Shown: positions 6,790 through 16,035, numbered from the stretch's first letter. The stretch is 16,315 bases of DNA from DASRBO01 sp035653595 (GCA_035653595.1 DASRBO010000066.1:1-16315), one strand, 5' to 3'. Notes: generated from the letters alone by a model not told the origin. Numbers and translations are program-made.

Positions 6790-9720
6790 TCAGGTCGAGC
6801 CCGTGGGGCTGGTGGTGCTCGTGGTCGTCGAGGGGCTGGCGGAGGAGCCGGAGCCGCCCTCCGCTTGGGAGATGAGCTGGCCCATCTTGTTGACGTCGGT
6901 CTGGTAGGCGCCCAGGTTGCCGTTGGCCAGGTCCTGCTGGGCGGCGGCATAGGCCTGGGCGGCCTGGGCCAGGAGCTGGGCCACGTTGCTGGGGGTCCCG
7001 GAGGTGGGGGCGCTCGGCGTGGTGGGCACCCCACCCTGCTTCTGCTCCAGGGTGGGCGGAGCAGTCCCGAAAATCGCCGCCAGGGACGCCTGAAGGGTGT
7101 CGGCCATGGCCACCTGGGTGCCGGAGACGACGATCACCTTCTGGAGCTGAGGCAGGGGGTTCCGGGCCGACTGGACGTAGAGGGGCCGAATGTAGAGCAG
7201 GGACTTCTGGATCGGGATCACCAGGACGTTGCCCAGCTCGACCTGGGAGCCCTGCTGGTTGAGCAGGCTGATCTGCTCGCTGATGGTCGGGTTGGCGGCG
7301 ATGCGGGCGTCGATCAGGGCCGGGCCGTCGATCAGCTGGCCCGGTGGCATGATGTACACCTGGAGCTGGCCGTAGTCGGAGGGGTCGCTCTGGCCCACCA
7401 TGAAGGCGGTCAGGTTCTGCTGCTTGTCCCCCTGGGAGACGGGCACGAAGGCATCCAGGATCAAGAAGTTGGGGTTGGGGGACCCCGGCAGGCGCATGAG
7501 CAGGTACTGGGGATCCATCCGTGTGAGGGTGCTGGAGACGGGGAACCCCTGGGCGTTGGTCGTCTGGGTGGCCTGCAGGGCGGCGTCGGGAGGGCCCTCG
7601 CCCGCGTTCTGGGAGATGTTCCAGGCGTTGGCGGCGGCGTAGAAGTCGTTGACCTTCTGGATGTGGTAGCGGCCGTAGGTGGTGACCTGGGTGCGGAACA
7701 GGTCCTCCGGGTAGCGGAGGTGGGCGCGCAGCCCGAGGGACATGTCGCTGGCGGGCGTGAACAGGCGGGGGAAGGCCTTCTCGTAGGCCTTGATGATGGG
7801 GTCGGTCGGGTCCATGACGTAGAACCTCATCGACCCGTCGTAGGCGTCGACGACGACCTTGACCGAGTTGCGGATGTAGTTGAAGTCGACGTTGAGCCCG
7901 CTGTTCTGGGGCAGGCTGGGGACGTTGGCCAGCTGCGAGTACGGGTAGTTGCGGGTGGTCGTGTAGGCGTCCTGGATCCACACGATCCGGCCGTCGACGA
8001 TGGCGGCGTAGGGGTCGGAGTCCAGCTGGAGGAACGGGGCCGCCTTTGATACCCGCTGCTGGAGGTCGCGGTAGTAGATCACCCGCGAGTCGGAGGTCAC
8101 CTGGCCGGAGATCAGCGGGTTGATGTCGCCGAAGCGGAGGGCGAAGGCGGCCCGACGGAACAGGGAACCCAGCTGCACCCCGCCCTGGCCCCTGTAGGTG
8201 CTCGACACGTTCGAGCCGTCGGGACGCTGGTAGTCGAGCTCGGGCTGTCTGGAGTCGGCGATCACGTAGCCGCTCATGTTCAGTCCGAAGTAGACAGCCG
8301 GCTGGGTGATGGTCGGCGCCCCCGGCGAGGACGTCGGGGGGATGTTCTGGATGACGAAGGACGGGCTGCCGTCGGCGGTCGAGGCGTTGGCCGGCGACAG
8401 CACGGCCCCGTAGCCGTGGGTGTACTGGAGGTGCACGTTCACCCATGACTGGGCCGGCAGGTCGGTCGGGTTCAGCTGGCGCACCGCGATCAGGGTCTGG
8501 GTCTCCGCCCCACCCAGGTTGTAGCGGTCGATGCCCAGGTCGTTGAACTGGTAGTAAGAGCGGATCTCCTGCAGCTTCTGATAGGCGGGCACGGCGAAGG
8601 TCGGATCCCAAAGCCGGATGTTCCGGACCGTCTGCGGATCCCGCGTCAGGTCGGTGGCAGTGACGTCGGGGGTGTAGGCGTAGTTGGTCACCTGGACGTG
8701 GTCGAGGCCGTAGGCGGTCCGGGTGGCGGTCATGTTGCGCTGCAGGTAGGGGCGCTCGAAGGCGTTCTCGGCCGGCTGCACCCGGAACTTCTGGATGAAC
8801 GCCGGGTAGACCGCCCCCACGATCAGGGACACGAAGGCCCACAGGCCGACCCCGATGATCGGCATGACCCAGCCCTGGAGGCGGATGTTGTAGATGAACA
8901 GGACGAAGGCCACCAGCGAGATCAGGATCAGCAGGGTCAGGGCCGGCAGTTGGGCGTGCACGTCGGTGTAGGTGGCCCCGTTCACCACGCCTCGGGTGGA
9001 GAAGTCCAGCTCGAAGCGCTGCAGGTAGTAGCCCACCGCCTTGAGCAGGGCCAGCGCACCGAGCAGGAGGGATATGTGCGCCTTGACCTGGGGGGAGACC
9101 CGGTTGTGGGGCGCCTGCAGGCGGATCCCGCCGTTCATGTAGTGGGCGACGATGGTGATGATGGTGATCACCACGATCGACAGGAAGGCCCAGCTCACCA
9201 ACCACGAGTAGAACGGCAGCCGGAAGACGAAGAAGCCGAGGTCGCGGTGGAACTGTGGTTCGTTGATGCCGAACGTGCCGCCGTTGCGGTAGAGGAGCCA
9301 CTTGTTCCACTGCCCCGAGGCGCCGGTCCCGACCAGCAGGGCGAATACCAGGGCCACCACCGTGCGCACCCGACCGGCGTGGGGCCCGATGGCGTCGCGG
9401 TAGCGCTGGACGAACTCGTCCTCCGGGCCGGCGGAGCGTGCCGTCGGCGCCACCCGGTCGGCGATGGCCAGGCTGGTCCACATGGCCACGAAGAACAGGG
9501 CGGTGAACAGCAAGGCCAGAACGACCTTGGTCCACACCACCCCCCGCCAGACCGAGGTCAGATGCACCGAGGCGAACCACAGGTAGTCGGTGTAGAAGCC
9601 GGCGATGCCGCGGAGCGAGAACAGCCCCACGATCACAACCAGCACCAGGACGATCAGCCCGATGCGGGTCCGCGAGAGGCGCCGTCCCGCCCGTCGGGGG
9701 CGGTCACCGAAGGTGCGCAT
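6790..9720 (-). CDS. UPF0182 family integral membrane protein, 976 aa
   Basis: This is a large conserved actinobacterial membrane protein of unknown biochemical function (PF03699 type; Rv3193c and Rv0064 in M. tuberculosis). About seven transmembrane helices fill the first 306 residues (near 20-40, 62-82, 117-134, 170-192, 214-232, 258-278 and 285-306). A long extracytoplasmic domain follows, with family-like stretches such as FERPYLQRNM and WVNVHLQYTHGYG. The C-terminus is a Gln/Ala-rich helix and a Ser/Thr-rich low-complexity tail. Length matches the family. ATG at 9720 is chosen because its product starts just before the first helix and lies 11 bp after the previous stop; upstream in-frame sequence would overlap the DivIVA-type gene by about 250 bp. 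It is last of the four-gene minus-strand run and directly precedes tRNA-fMet. Confidence 0.93.
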   Translation of the reverse strand: MRTFGDRPRRAGRRLSRTRIGLIVLVLVVIVGLFSLRGIAGFYTDYLWFASVHLTSVWRGVVWTKVVLALLFTALFFVAMWTSLAIADRVAPTARSAGPEDEFVQRYRDAIGPHAGRVRTVVALVFALLVGTGASGQWNKWLLYRNGGTFGINEPQFHRDLGFFVFRLPFYSWLVSWAFLSIVVITIITIVAHYMNGGIRLQAPHNRVSPQVKAHISLLLGALALLKAVGYYLQRFELDFSTRGVVNGATYTDVHAQLPALTLLILISLVAFVLFIYNIRLQGWVMPIIGVGLWAFVSLIVGAVYPAFIQKFRVQPAENAFERPYLQRNMTATRTAYGLDHVQVTNYAYTPDVTATDLTRDPQTVRNIRLWDPTFAVPAYQKLQEIRSYYQFNDLGIDRYNLGGAETQTLIAVRQLNPTDLPAQSWVNVHLQYTHGYGAVLSPANASTADGSPSFVIQNIPPTSSPGAPTITQPAVYFGLNMSGYVIADSRQPELDYQRPDGSNVSSTYRGQGGVQLGSLFRRAAFALRFGDINPLISGQVTSDSRVIYYRDLQQRVSKAAPFLQLDSDPYAAIVDGRIVWIQDAYTTTRNYPYSQLANVPSLPQNSGLNVDFNYIRNSVKVVVDAYDGSMRFYVMDPTDPIIKAYEKAFPRLFTPASDMSLGLRAHLRYPEDLFRTQVTTYGRYHIQKVNDFYAAANAWNISQNAGEGPPDAALQATQTTNAQGFPVSSTLTRMDPQYLLMRLPGSPNPNFLILDAFVPVSQGDKQQNLTAFMVGQSDPSDYGQLQVYIMPPGQLIDGPALIDARIAANPTISEQISLLNQQGSQVELGNVLVIPIQKSLLYIRPLYVQSARNPLPQLQKVIVVSGTQVAMADTLQASLAAIFGTAPPTLEQKQGGVPTTPSAPTSGTPSNVAQLLAQAAQAYAAAQQDLANGNLGAYQTDVNKMGQLISQAEGGSGSSASPSTTTSTTSPTGST

Positions 9721-9731
9721 GCGGCGAGACT

Positions 9732-12161
9732 CTAGGCGGGGGCTGGTGCGACCAGGCAGCGGCAGCCGGGATGCGCCGGGGGATGGGCATGCCCGGTCGG
9801 GTACCCCTGGCCGGCGGGGGTCGGCCCGGCCAGCTGGTTGTCCTCGCAGTCGGGACACGGGCCGCCGTCGTCGTCGACCACCCACGTCATGGGCGCTCCG
9901 GCCTCGACCGAGGCCAGCAGCCCCCGGCCGAAGGCGGAGACGAGGTGGTCCATGGCCAGGGACTCGATGCGCTCGCCCTTCCACGCCCGGTAGGCGGCGC
10001 CCACCGCCTCAGCGGCCGGCTCGGCGCTGTCGGAGCCGGAGTGGACGTCGGCCAGCCGGTTGCGCAGCGGCTCGACTACGGCCGCGGCCAGATCGCGGGC
10101 CGGACCGTGGCCGCCGGCCGGGGCGGCGCCTGCAGGCGGCGCATCCTCGGACAGGAAGCCCGCCCCGGCGGAGAACGCCTCGGCGAAGATCAGCTCGGTC
10201 GCCTCCACGTAGCGCCGGATGTGGTCCTCGGGCTGGCCGATCAGCTCGGGCAGGGGCCGGTCGGGCCGGCGCCGCAGCTGGTCGAGCAGGTCGTTCTGGT
10301 CGTCCTGCATGGTCCGCTTGAGCTTGCGGGCCAGGCGGTCCTGCATGGGGGCAAGCAGATCGTTGCGGCGGGCCAGGAGCTTGTCCTCACCGACGGCCCC
10401 TTCGGCGGCAGGGGCCGCCTCGCCACCCTGGTCCCCCGGCACCTCCTCGTGGCCGGCGGCGACCGACGACGCCGGCCCGGCGGCCGCCACCTCGTCGGCG
10501 GGAGGCCCGGAGTCGGGCGACGGGTGCCCGGCGGCCGACTCGGTGCCGGCTCGGTCGGCCAGCACCTGGTGGGCAGATCGGAGGGCCTCCTCGCGCTCGG
10601 CCCGGATGCGGGCGAAGAGTTGCTCCACCGACTCGTTCGAGCGCTCCTCGCCGTCGCCCGGGGTCGCTGGCGGGGCTTCGGACCGGGACGCGGTCCCGAG
10701 TGGCTCGGCGCCGCCGGCGGCCGGCGAGCCGGCCTCAGGCTCGGGAGCGGCCGGGTCGGACTCTGCAGCGGGCCGCGACGTGAAGGCCTCGGACGGAGCC
10801 GGCTGAGGGTCGGGCGATGCCGCTGCGACGCCGGGCGGTTCGGTGGCGGTGGCCGCCGGCTCGTCGGGAGCCGGCTCGGTCGCCGCCGGCCGGATGGGGC
10901 GGATGATGCTGACGCCTTCCTCGAAGCCGTCCTCGGGGACGGCCGGCTGGCGGCTGGGGTGACGCTGCTGCGAGGTCTCCTGACGGCCGCCGCGGCGCAG
11001 GATGCGCAGCGACGACATGCGCCGCTCCTCGGTGGTCCCCTCCTCGACGGGCTCGTCACCGGTGGCGGGGATGGACGAGACGGGGGCGAGCGGGGCCCCC
11101 CTGGGCTCGGCAGCCGGCGGTCGCTCCGGGGCGACGGGCTTGGGCTCGGTGCCGAGCCGTCGCTCCGTCCCAGCACGTGACTCGGGCGCGGGAGGCGGCC
11201 CCGGCGCGAACGGCTCCGGCGACGGCGATGCGCTCTCCGCACCAGCGGCGGGCTCGGCCGGCGGTGCCGGCGGGGCGTCGGAGGCCGGCTGAGCCGACAA
11301 AGCGTCGGAGGCGGCCGGGCCCGGAGGGACCACCGGAGCGATGCCCGGCGGAGGACCGGGCAGGCTGCGGGCCTCCGCCTGCATCTCCTCGACCGTGGGC
11401 TCGGGCTCGGCCAGGGCGCGGCGCACGGCGGCGTCGGCGGCCAGCTTGGCCTCGGCCTCGGCCCGCTCCAGCGAATGGGCCATGTCGTCGATCAGGCGAC
11501 GCATCTCGCCGAGCATGCCCATTAGCGCGTCCCGTCCCGCGCCCAGCTGCTCGACCTGGGAGTGGACCACCCGGCGCCGGCGCATGAGATCGCCGAGGAT
11601 GCGGGCCCGCAGCCCCTCGGCCTCCTGCACGGCGGCATCGCGCTGGGCGGTCGCCTGTGCCAGCACGGCGTCGGACGCCTCGGTCGCCCGGGCGGTGATG
11701 GCGGCGGCTTCGCCGGCGGCGGCGGCCCGGATCCGCTCGGCCGCCGTCTCCGCCTCAAGGGTGCGCTCCCCCAGCACCGTCTGGGCCTCGGCCCGCAGCC
11801 GTTCGGCGTCGCCGTGGGCCTCCCGCAGCACGGCGGCGGCGTTCTCCTCGGCCCGCCGGCGGATGTCGTTGGCGGCGTCATGGGCGCTCTGCAGGATGCG
11901 CCCGGCCTCCTCTCCCAGGGCGGCGGTGAGGGACTGCTCGTCGAGGCGAGGATGGGCCGTGCGCTCGCGGGCCTCCCGCAGCTGGCGCCGCAGCTCCTCC
12001 TGCTGGGCCCCGAAGTCGCGCAGCTCGTCGGCCACCTGCTCGAGGAAGGCCCGCACCTGGCCCTGGTCGTAGCCGCGGAAGGACGTGGCGAAGCTGCGAC
12101 GCCTCACCTCGTCGGCCGCCACCACCGGAGAGGAGCCCAGCGGGTGCAGTCCCTCGGCCAT
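9732..12161 (-). CDS. DivIVA-domain coiled-coil protein with Cys/His-rich MuF-like tail, 809 aa
   Basis: The N-terminus (about 17-55, DEVRRRSFATSFRGYDQGQVRAF) is a DivIVA/Wag31-type lipid-curvature-binding and coiled-coil nucleation motif. A long Ala/Glu/Arg-rich coiled coil follows to about 250, then a Pro/Ala/Glu-rich, probably disordered region (about 255-530), then a helical C-terminal region. The last 44 residues carry C769-P-D-C772 and H797-P-G-C800-R-C802. This CxxC...HPxCRC arrangement is the end signature of Mu gpF/SPP1 gp7-type phage head-morphogenesis domains and may bind zinc. DivIVA proteins usually mark poles, septa or growth zones. The ATG at 12161 (MAEGLHPL) is preferred because the domain starts soon after it and it clears the upstream histidine kinase stop by 37 bp. 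The role of the tail is unknown; the pairing with a DivIVA domain is unusual. Confidence 0.85.
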   Translation of the reverse strand: MAEGLHPLGSSPVVAADEVRRRSFATSFRGYDQGQVRAFLEQVADELRDFGAQQEELRRQLREARERTAHPRLDEQSLTAALGEEAGRILQSAHDAANDIRRRAEENAAAVLREAHGDAERLRAEAQTVLGERTLEAETAAERIRAAAAGEAAAITARATEASDAVLAQATAQRDAAVQEAEGLRARILGDLMRRRRVVHSQVEQLGAGRDALMGMLGEMRRLIDDMAHSLERAEAEAKLAADAAVRRALAEPEPTVEEMQAEARSLPGPPPGIAPVVPPGPAASDALSAQPASDAPPAPPAEPAAGAESASPSPEPFAPGPPPAPESRAGTERRLGTEPKPVAPERPPAAEPRGAPLAPVSSIPATGDEPVEEGTTEERRMSSLRILRRGGRQETSQQRHPSRQPAVPEDGFEEGVSIIRPIRPAATEPAPDEPAATATEPPGVAAASPDPQPAPSEAFTSRPAAESDPAAPEPEAGSPAAGGAEPLGTASRSEAPPATPGDGEERSNESVEQLFARIRAEREEALRSAHQVLADRAGTESAAGHPSPDSGPPADEVAAAGPASSVAAGHEEVPGDQGGEAAPAAEGAVGEDKLLARRNDLLAPMQDRLARKLKRTMQDDQNDLLDQLRRRPDRPLPELIGQPEDHIRRYVEATELIFAEAFSAGAGFLSEDAPPAGAAPAGGHGPARDLAAAVVEPLRNRLADVHSGSDSAEPAAEAVGAAYRAWKGERIESLAMDHLVSAFGRGLLASVEAGAPMTWVVDDDGGPCPDCEDNQLAGPTPAGQGYPTGHAHPPAHPGCRCLVAPAPA

Positions 12162-12198
12162 GGCTGTCGAGATTAGGGCGTGGGGGCTCTCGCCTCGC

Positions 12199-14787
12199 TC
12201 ATGCCCGGCGCCGGCTGCCAGGTACCGGAAGGACGATGGACGCCAGCGTGCCGGACCCGGGCTCGGACTCCATCTCCACCCGCCCGCCATGGCCCTCGGC
12301 CACCTGGCGCACGAGGCCGAGGCCGAGGCCGAGGCCGCCGAAGTCGCGGGTGTCGGAGGTGTCCCCCTGGCCGAACTCCTGGAATGCGGCCGCCAGCACC
12401 TCGGTCGTCATCCCCTTGCCCCGGTCCCGCACCGACAGCCGCACCCCGCCCGAGGCCTCGGCGGAGACCTCGAGGATGACCGGCCCCCCCGAAGGCGAGA
12501 ACTTGACGGCGTTGTCGACCAGCTCGTCGAGGGCCAGCAGCATCCAGCGCCGGTCGACCGACAGGGTCGGCACGCCGCGCCTGACCCGGGCGGTGATGCG
12601 GTGCGACGGCAGGTCCTTCGCCTGCCAGCGGGCCGCGATCTCCTCCACCAGCGATCGGGCGGTCACCGGCTCGACGTTCATGGCGATGCGGTTGGCCGCC
12701 ACGCCGGCGAAGAACTCGAGCATCTCCACGATGCGCAGCAGGCGTCGGGACTGCTCGACGATCTCGATGTTGTAGGTGGCCGCCTGCTCGGGCGCCATCC
12801 GCCGGCGGGTGAGCAGCTGGGCGTAGCCGAGGATGGCGGTCAGCGGGGTACGCAACTCGTGGCCGACCCGCGACAGGAACTCGGTCTTCATCCGCTCGAC
12901 CTCGAGCTCGCGCCGCAGGTCGCGTATGACCGCCACCGCCCCACCGGCCCCGCCGTCGACCCCGCCGACCCGGCCCAGGGTCACCGCCACCGGCACGGGA
13001 CCGTCGCGCCCGGTGACCTCGGCCTCGAGGCTGAAGGGCATGCGGGTCACCTCGGCCAGCAGGCGACCCAGGTCACCGCCGTCGCGGGTGGTGAGCCGGA
13101 GGGTGCCGGCGCCTACGGGCCGGCCCAGGACCCGGGCGCGACGCTGCCCGAACAGGGCCTCGGCGGCCCGGTTGAAGTCGGTGACCGTCCCGTCCTCGGC
13201 CACCGCCACCACCGCCTCGCCCATGCCAGCGACCACCGACTCCAGCCGGCCCCGAAGGACCGCCTCCTCCTCGGCCGCCCGCCGCAGGGCCTCCGTCTTG
13301 TCCTCGATGGCCTCGGCCATGGTGTCGAAGGCCCCGGCCAGGGTCCCGATCTCGTCCTCGGACGACAGGCGGGTGCGGACCCTGGTCTCGCCGCTGCTGA
13401 TGCGCCGGGCCACGGTGGTGAGGGCCAGCAGGCCCCGGTTGATCCGTTCGCTGATCAGCACCGACAGGAGGAAGGAGAACAGGGCGGCGGCCAGGGCGAT
13501 CAGGAACAGGGTCTGGAACAGCGACTGGCGGGCCTGGTCGAACACGGCGGTCGGCAGCGCGGCCACCACCGCCAGCGGACGGCTGGCGTCGCGGTTGACC
13601 ACGGCCCGGGCGATGACGAAGTGGTTGGCCACGGTGGCCGACGCCGACCCGCCCGACAGGGCCCGTCGCCCCAGGGTGACGGAGGTGGACGGCAGCGACG
13701 CCCGTGGCGGGTACGACGCCAGCTCCCCGGCGGCGTCGGTCAGGGCCAGGCTGAGCTGGGACTCCCCCCGGGCCAGGTTGGCCAGGAAGCTGGTGTCAAG
13801 GGGGGTGACGGCCACCGCCGCCCCGACGGCCCCGCCCGGGGCGGAGTACGGGAAGCAACCGGCGGCGACAGCCCGCCCGGCGGCGACGGCGTCGGCCCCG
13901 AGGGACCTGGACGAGGCCAGACACCCGGCGACCAGGCTCGAGCCCGCCAGCGCCGAGCTCAGCTGGGGGCCGAAGCCGGCGTCGAAGCCGGGGGAGGTGG
14001 CCAGCACCCGGCCGCCGGGGGCCACCCACAGCAGACCCACGTCGCTGAAGAACTGGCTCGACAGCCCGGCGAGGTCGCCCTGCAGGGCGGTCAGAGCCGC
14101 CGGCGATGTGGCCGCCGCCGGGGCCGATCCCAGGCTCTCGACCGCGGCGGTCACCACCTTGGCGTCACGCAGGTCGGTGACCCAGGCGTCGCCCAGCTGG
14201 GCGGCGGCCGAGCGGGAGTTGGCGTCCAGCCGACTGATGGCGTCCTTGCTCACCGTGTCGGAAAGCACCGTTGACAGGGCGGCTGCCAGCACCACGATGA
14301 TCAGCAGGAGGGTGGCCGCAGCGCTGGCCGCCAGCCGCACCCCGATCGACCGCCGGCTGGGGGCCCACAGCGCCCCGGCGACCCCCAGGGCGCCCACCGC
14401 CACCAGCGACTCGGCCGCCCAGGTGCGGGCCGGCCAGGAGCCCGACAGGTCGACCACCGCCCCGACGGCCACCGCCGCCGCCCCCGTCCGGACCAGCCAC
14501 GCCCCCAGGGCGCCGCCCACCCAGCGGGCCGCCGATCCCCCCACCAGGAGGACGGCGGCACCGACGCGCAGTCCCGCCACCAGGGCGCTGGACGGGTCCG
14601 TCTCGATGGCGCCCTGCAGGAACCCGGCTGCCCCCAGACAGGCGAAGCCGGCGGCCAGGCCGAGGCGGGGCCCGGGGGCCCCGGTCAGGAGCTCGGAGCG
14701 GAGGAGGAGCAGGGCCAGGCCGGCCAGAGCGGCCAGGAAGACGATGATCTCAGCGGTGAACTGGAACTCGGCGGCCGACGTCTGCAT
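12199..14787 (-). CDS. Membrane sensor histidine kinase (HAMP-PAS-HisKA-HATPase), 862 aa
   Basis: Six candidate transmembrane helices fill the N-terminus (about 13-29, 43-60, 70-85, 92-112, 124-142, 151-171). An extracytoplasmic sensor region (about 172-423), a further helix (424-444), a HAMP linker (445-497) and a PAS domain (about 510-625) follow. The kinase core has the H-box VGHELRTPL with H643 as the phospho-acceptor, the N-box DELVDNAVKF (N759), G1 DRGKG (788-792) and G2 GLGLGLGL (818-825). It should autophosphorylate in response to an envelope signal and phosphorylate a response regulator. None is encoded in this window, so it is an orphan kinase locally. ATG at 14787 lies 45 bp after the protease stop, with only a weak GAGG very close to it; a slightly different start is possible. 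It belongs to the minus-strand run between YlbL and DivIVA genes. Confidence 0.93.
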   Translation of the reverse strand: MQTSAAEFQFTAEIIVFLAALAGLALLLLRSELLTGAPGPRLGLAAGFACLGAAGFLQGAIETDPSSALVAGLRVGAAVLLVGGSAARWVGGALGAWLVRTGAAAVAVGAVVDLSGSWPARTWAAESLVAVGALGVAGALWAPSRRSIGVRLAASAAATLLLIIVVLAAALSTVLSDTVSKDAISRLDANSRSAAAQLGDAWVTDLRDAKVVTAAVESLGSAPAAATSPAALTALQGDLAGLSSQFFSDVGLLWVAPGGRVLATSPGFDAGFGPQLSSALAGSSLVAGCLASSRSLGADAVAAGRAVAAGCFPYSAPGGAVGAAVAVTPLDTSFLANLARGESQLSLALTDAAGELASYPPRASLPSTSVTLGRRALSGGSASATVANHFVIARAVVNRDASRPLAVVAALPTAVFDQARQSLFQTLFLIALAAALFSFLLSVLISERINRGLLALTTVARRISSGETRVRTRLSSEDEIGTLAGAFDTMAEAIEDKTEALRRAAEEEAVLRGRLESVVAGMGEAVVAVAEDGTVTDFNRAAEALFGQRRARVLGRPVGAGTLRLTTRDGGDLGRLLAEVTRMPFSLEAEVTGRDGPVPVAVTLGRVGGVDGGAGGAVAVIRDLRRELEVERMKTEFLSRVGHELRTPLTAILGYAQLLTRRRMAPEQAATYNIEIVEQSRRLLRIVEMLEFFAGVAANRIAMNVEPVTARSLVEEIAARWQAKDLPSHRITARVRRGVPTLSVDRRWMLLALDELVDNAVKFSPSGGPVILEVSAEASGGVRLSVRDRGKGMTTEVLAAAFQEFGQGDTSDTRDFGGLGLGLGLVRQVAEGHGGRVEMESEPGSGTLASIVLPVPGSRRRA

Positions 14788-14832
14788 CGCCTCTACCAGC
14801 CGGGGCGATTCGGCGCCATCGGCACGGAAATG

Positions 14833-15918
14833 CTACTGCTGGCCTGCCGGGACCGGCGGTATGCCGGACAGGTCGCCCCCCAGCTTGGCCAGCACCGCCA
14901 GGGCGTCGGCCAGGGTGTTGACCTTGTAGACGCGGAGGTTGGGCCCGGCGTGGGCCAGGGCCTCCTTGTACTCGCCCGCCGGCACCAGGAAGTCGGTGGC
15001 CCCGGCGTCGGCGACCGACACCGTCTTCTGGGCCACCCCACCGACGTCGCCCACCGCCCCGGTGAGATCGATGGTGCCGGTGGCGGCGATCCGGTGCCCG
15101 CCGGTCAGGTTGCCGTTGGTGAGGGTGTCGATGAGGCCCAGGGTGAAGGCCAGGCCGGCGGAAGGGCCGCCGATCTGGCCCGAGTCGATCGAGACCGGAA
15201 ACGGGAAGTCGAAGCTCTCGCCCCTGGTGGCCAGCCCGACGCCGAGGAAGCCCCGGCTGGGGGCGTCGGGCCGCTTGGTCAGGGTCACTGTCACCGTGGT
15301 GGTCGTCTTGCGCACGGTGGAGATGCTCAGCACGGCATTGGCGTTCGGAGCCAGGCGCCCGAGCACGGCGGATGCGTCGGCGGCGGTGTTGACCGCCTTG
15401 CCGTTGATGGCGGTGATCGTGTCGCCGACGGCGAGGGCCGCTCTGGCCGCCGGCGTCCTCGGCACCACGGCGTCGATGATGGCCCCGGTGCCGTGCTCGG
15501 TGACCGGGTAACCCAGCCGGCGCAGGGCGACTACCTCGGCCGCCTCCTTGGAGCCGGTCATCTCGGCCTCGTCGACCTGCTGGAGCTGGCTGGCCGGCAG
15601 GTTGCCGAGGATGGACTGGGTGGACACGATCTGAACGTCATGGTTGGTCCAGGCGTAGACGTACTCGAGCGGGCGCACCCGGCTGAGGTAGACGGTGGTC
15701 AGCATGACCGCCCCCTTGATGGGATGGCGCTTGGCGGCCGGCACGCTGATGAGCGGCTCCACCGACTGGCTGGTGCCGGGCGAGATTGCGAAGTACGGCA
15801 GCTCGACCGTGATGGAGAGCAGCCCCACCACCAGCAGCACGATCGATGCGACGGCCAGGGCGATACCGGCGCGACCCAGGCCCCATCGGCCACGCGGTGC
15901 CGGCTCTGTCCATTCCAC
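14833..15918 (-). CDS. YlbL-type PDZ / Lon-like (S16) membrane-anchored protease, 361 aa
   Basis: A single transmembrane helix (about 17-37) near the N-terminus anchors an extracytoplasmic protein. A PDZ domain follows (about 143-215, with TPAARAALAVGDTITAINGK), then a Lon-type S16 peptidase domain (about 232-345). The Ser-Lys catalytic dyad is visible: S253 in GGPSAGL and K298 in GGVAQKTV. There is no AAA ATPase domain, so it acts without ATP, as in the YlbL family. The GTG at 15918 is chosen because GGGAAGGAG (15928-15936) sits nine bases upstream; an alternative ATG at 15984 lacks such a site and adds 22 residues before the helix. This corresponds to Rv3194c of M. tuberculosis, whose neighbour is the UPF0182 gene Rv3193c. 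First gene of the minus-strand run. Confidence 0.92.
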   Translation of the reverse strand: MEWTEPAPRGRWGLGRAGIALAVASIVLLVVGLLSITVELPYFAISPGTSQSVEPLISVPAAKRHPIKGAVMLTTVYLSRVRPLEYVYAWTNHDVQIVSTQSILGNLPASQLQQVDEAEMTGSKEAAEVVALRRLGYPVTEHGTGAIIDAVVPRTPAARAALAVGDTITAINGKAVNTAADASAVLGRLAPNANAVLSISTVRKTTTTVTVTLTKRPDAPSRGFLGVGLATRGESFDFPFPVSIDSGQIGGPSAGLAFTLGLIDTLTNGNLTGGHRIAATGTIDLTGAVGDVGGVAQKTVSVADAGATDFLVPAGEYKEALAHAGPNLRVYKVNTLADALAVLAKLGGDLSGIPPVPAGQQ

Positions 15919-15927
15919 GCCGATCGG

Positions 15928-15936
15928 CTCCTTCCC
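15928..15936 (-). promoter_or_regulatory. Strong Shine-Dalgarno deciding the GTG start of the YlbL-type gene
   Basis: GGGAAGGAG on the minus strand lies nine bases before GTG 15918. It favours this start over the upstream ATG at 15984, which has no comparable site. Confidence 0.75.
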
Positions 15937-16007
15937 GCGCCGCAGGGTTGAGGGGGACGGCAGCGGTGGCCCACAGAGTGCCATCGGGGCGCAGGGGTTT
16001 CGTTTCA

Positions 16008-16035
16008 CCCGGTGCGCCCCGCCCGGTGCGCCCGC
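16008..16035. repeat. Tandem 14-bp GC-rich repeat in the divergent YlbL/HEAT intergenic region
   Basis: Two adjacent copies of CCCGGTGCGCCC plus two bases (16008-16021 and 16022-16035) lie between the divergent protease and HEAT-repeat genes. They might be regulatory, or simply slippage in very GC-rich DNA. No clear promoter hexamers are visible around them. Confidence 0.35.

Noticed and set aside
9721..9984. N-terminal extension of the UPF0182 frame
   Set aside because: It would overlap the DivIVA-type gene and adds Arg/Gly-rich sequence; the ATG at 9720 precedes the first transmembrane helix and follows the upstream stop by 11 bp.
12085..14274. Long plus-strand open frame (729 codons) opposite the histidine kinase, and a similar one at 12833-14929
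   Set aside because: These are shadows of very GC-rich minus-strand coding sequence; the translations are low-complexity and show no domains, whereas the minus strand encodes a complete histidine kinase.
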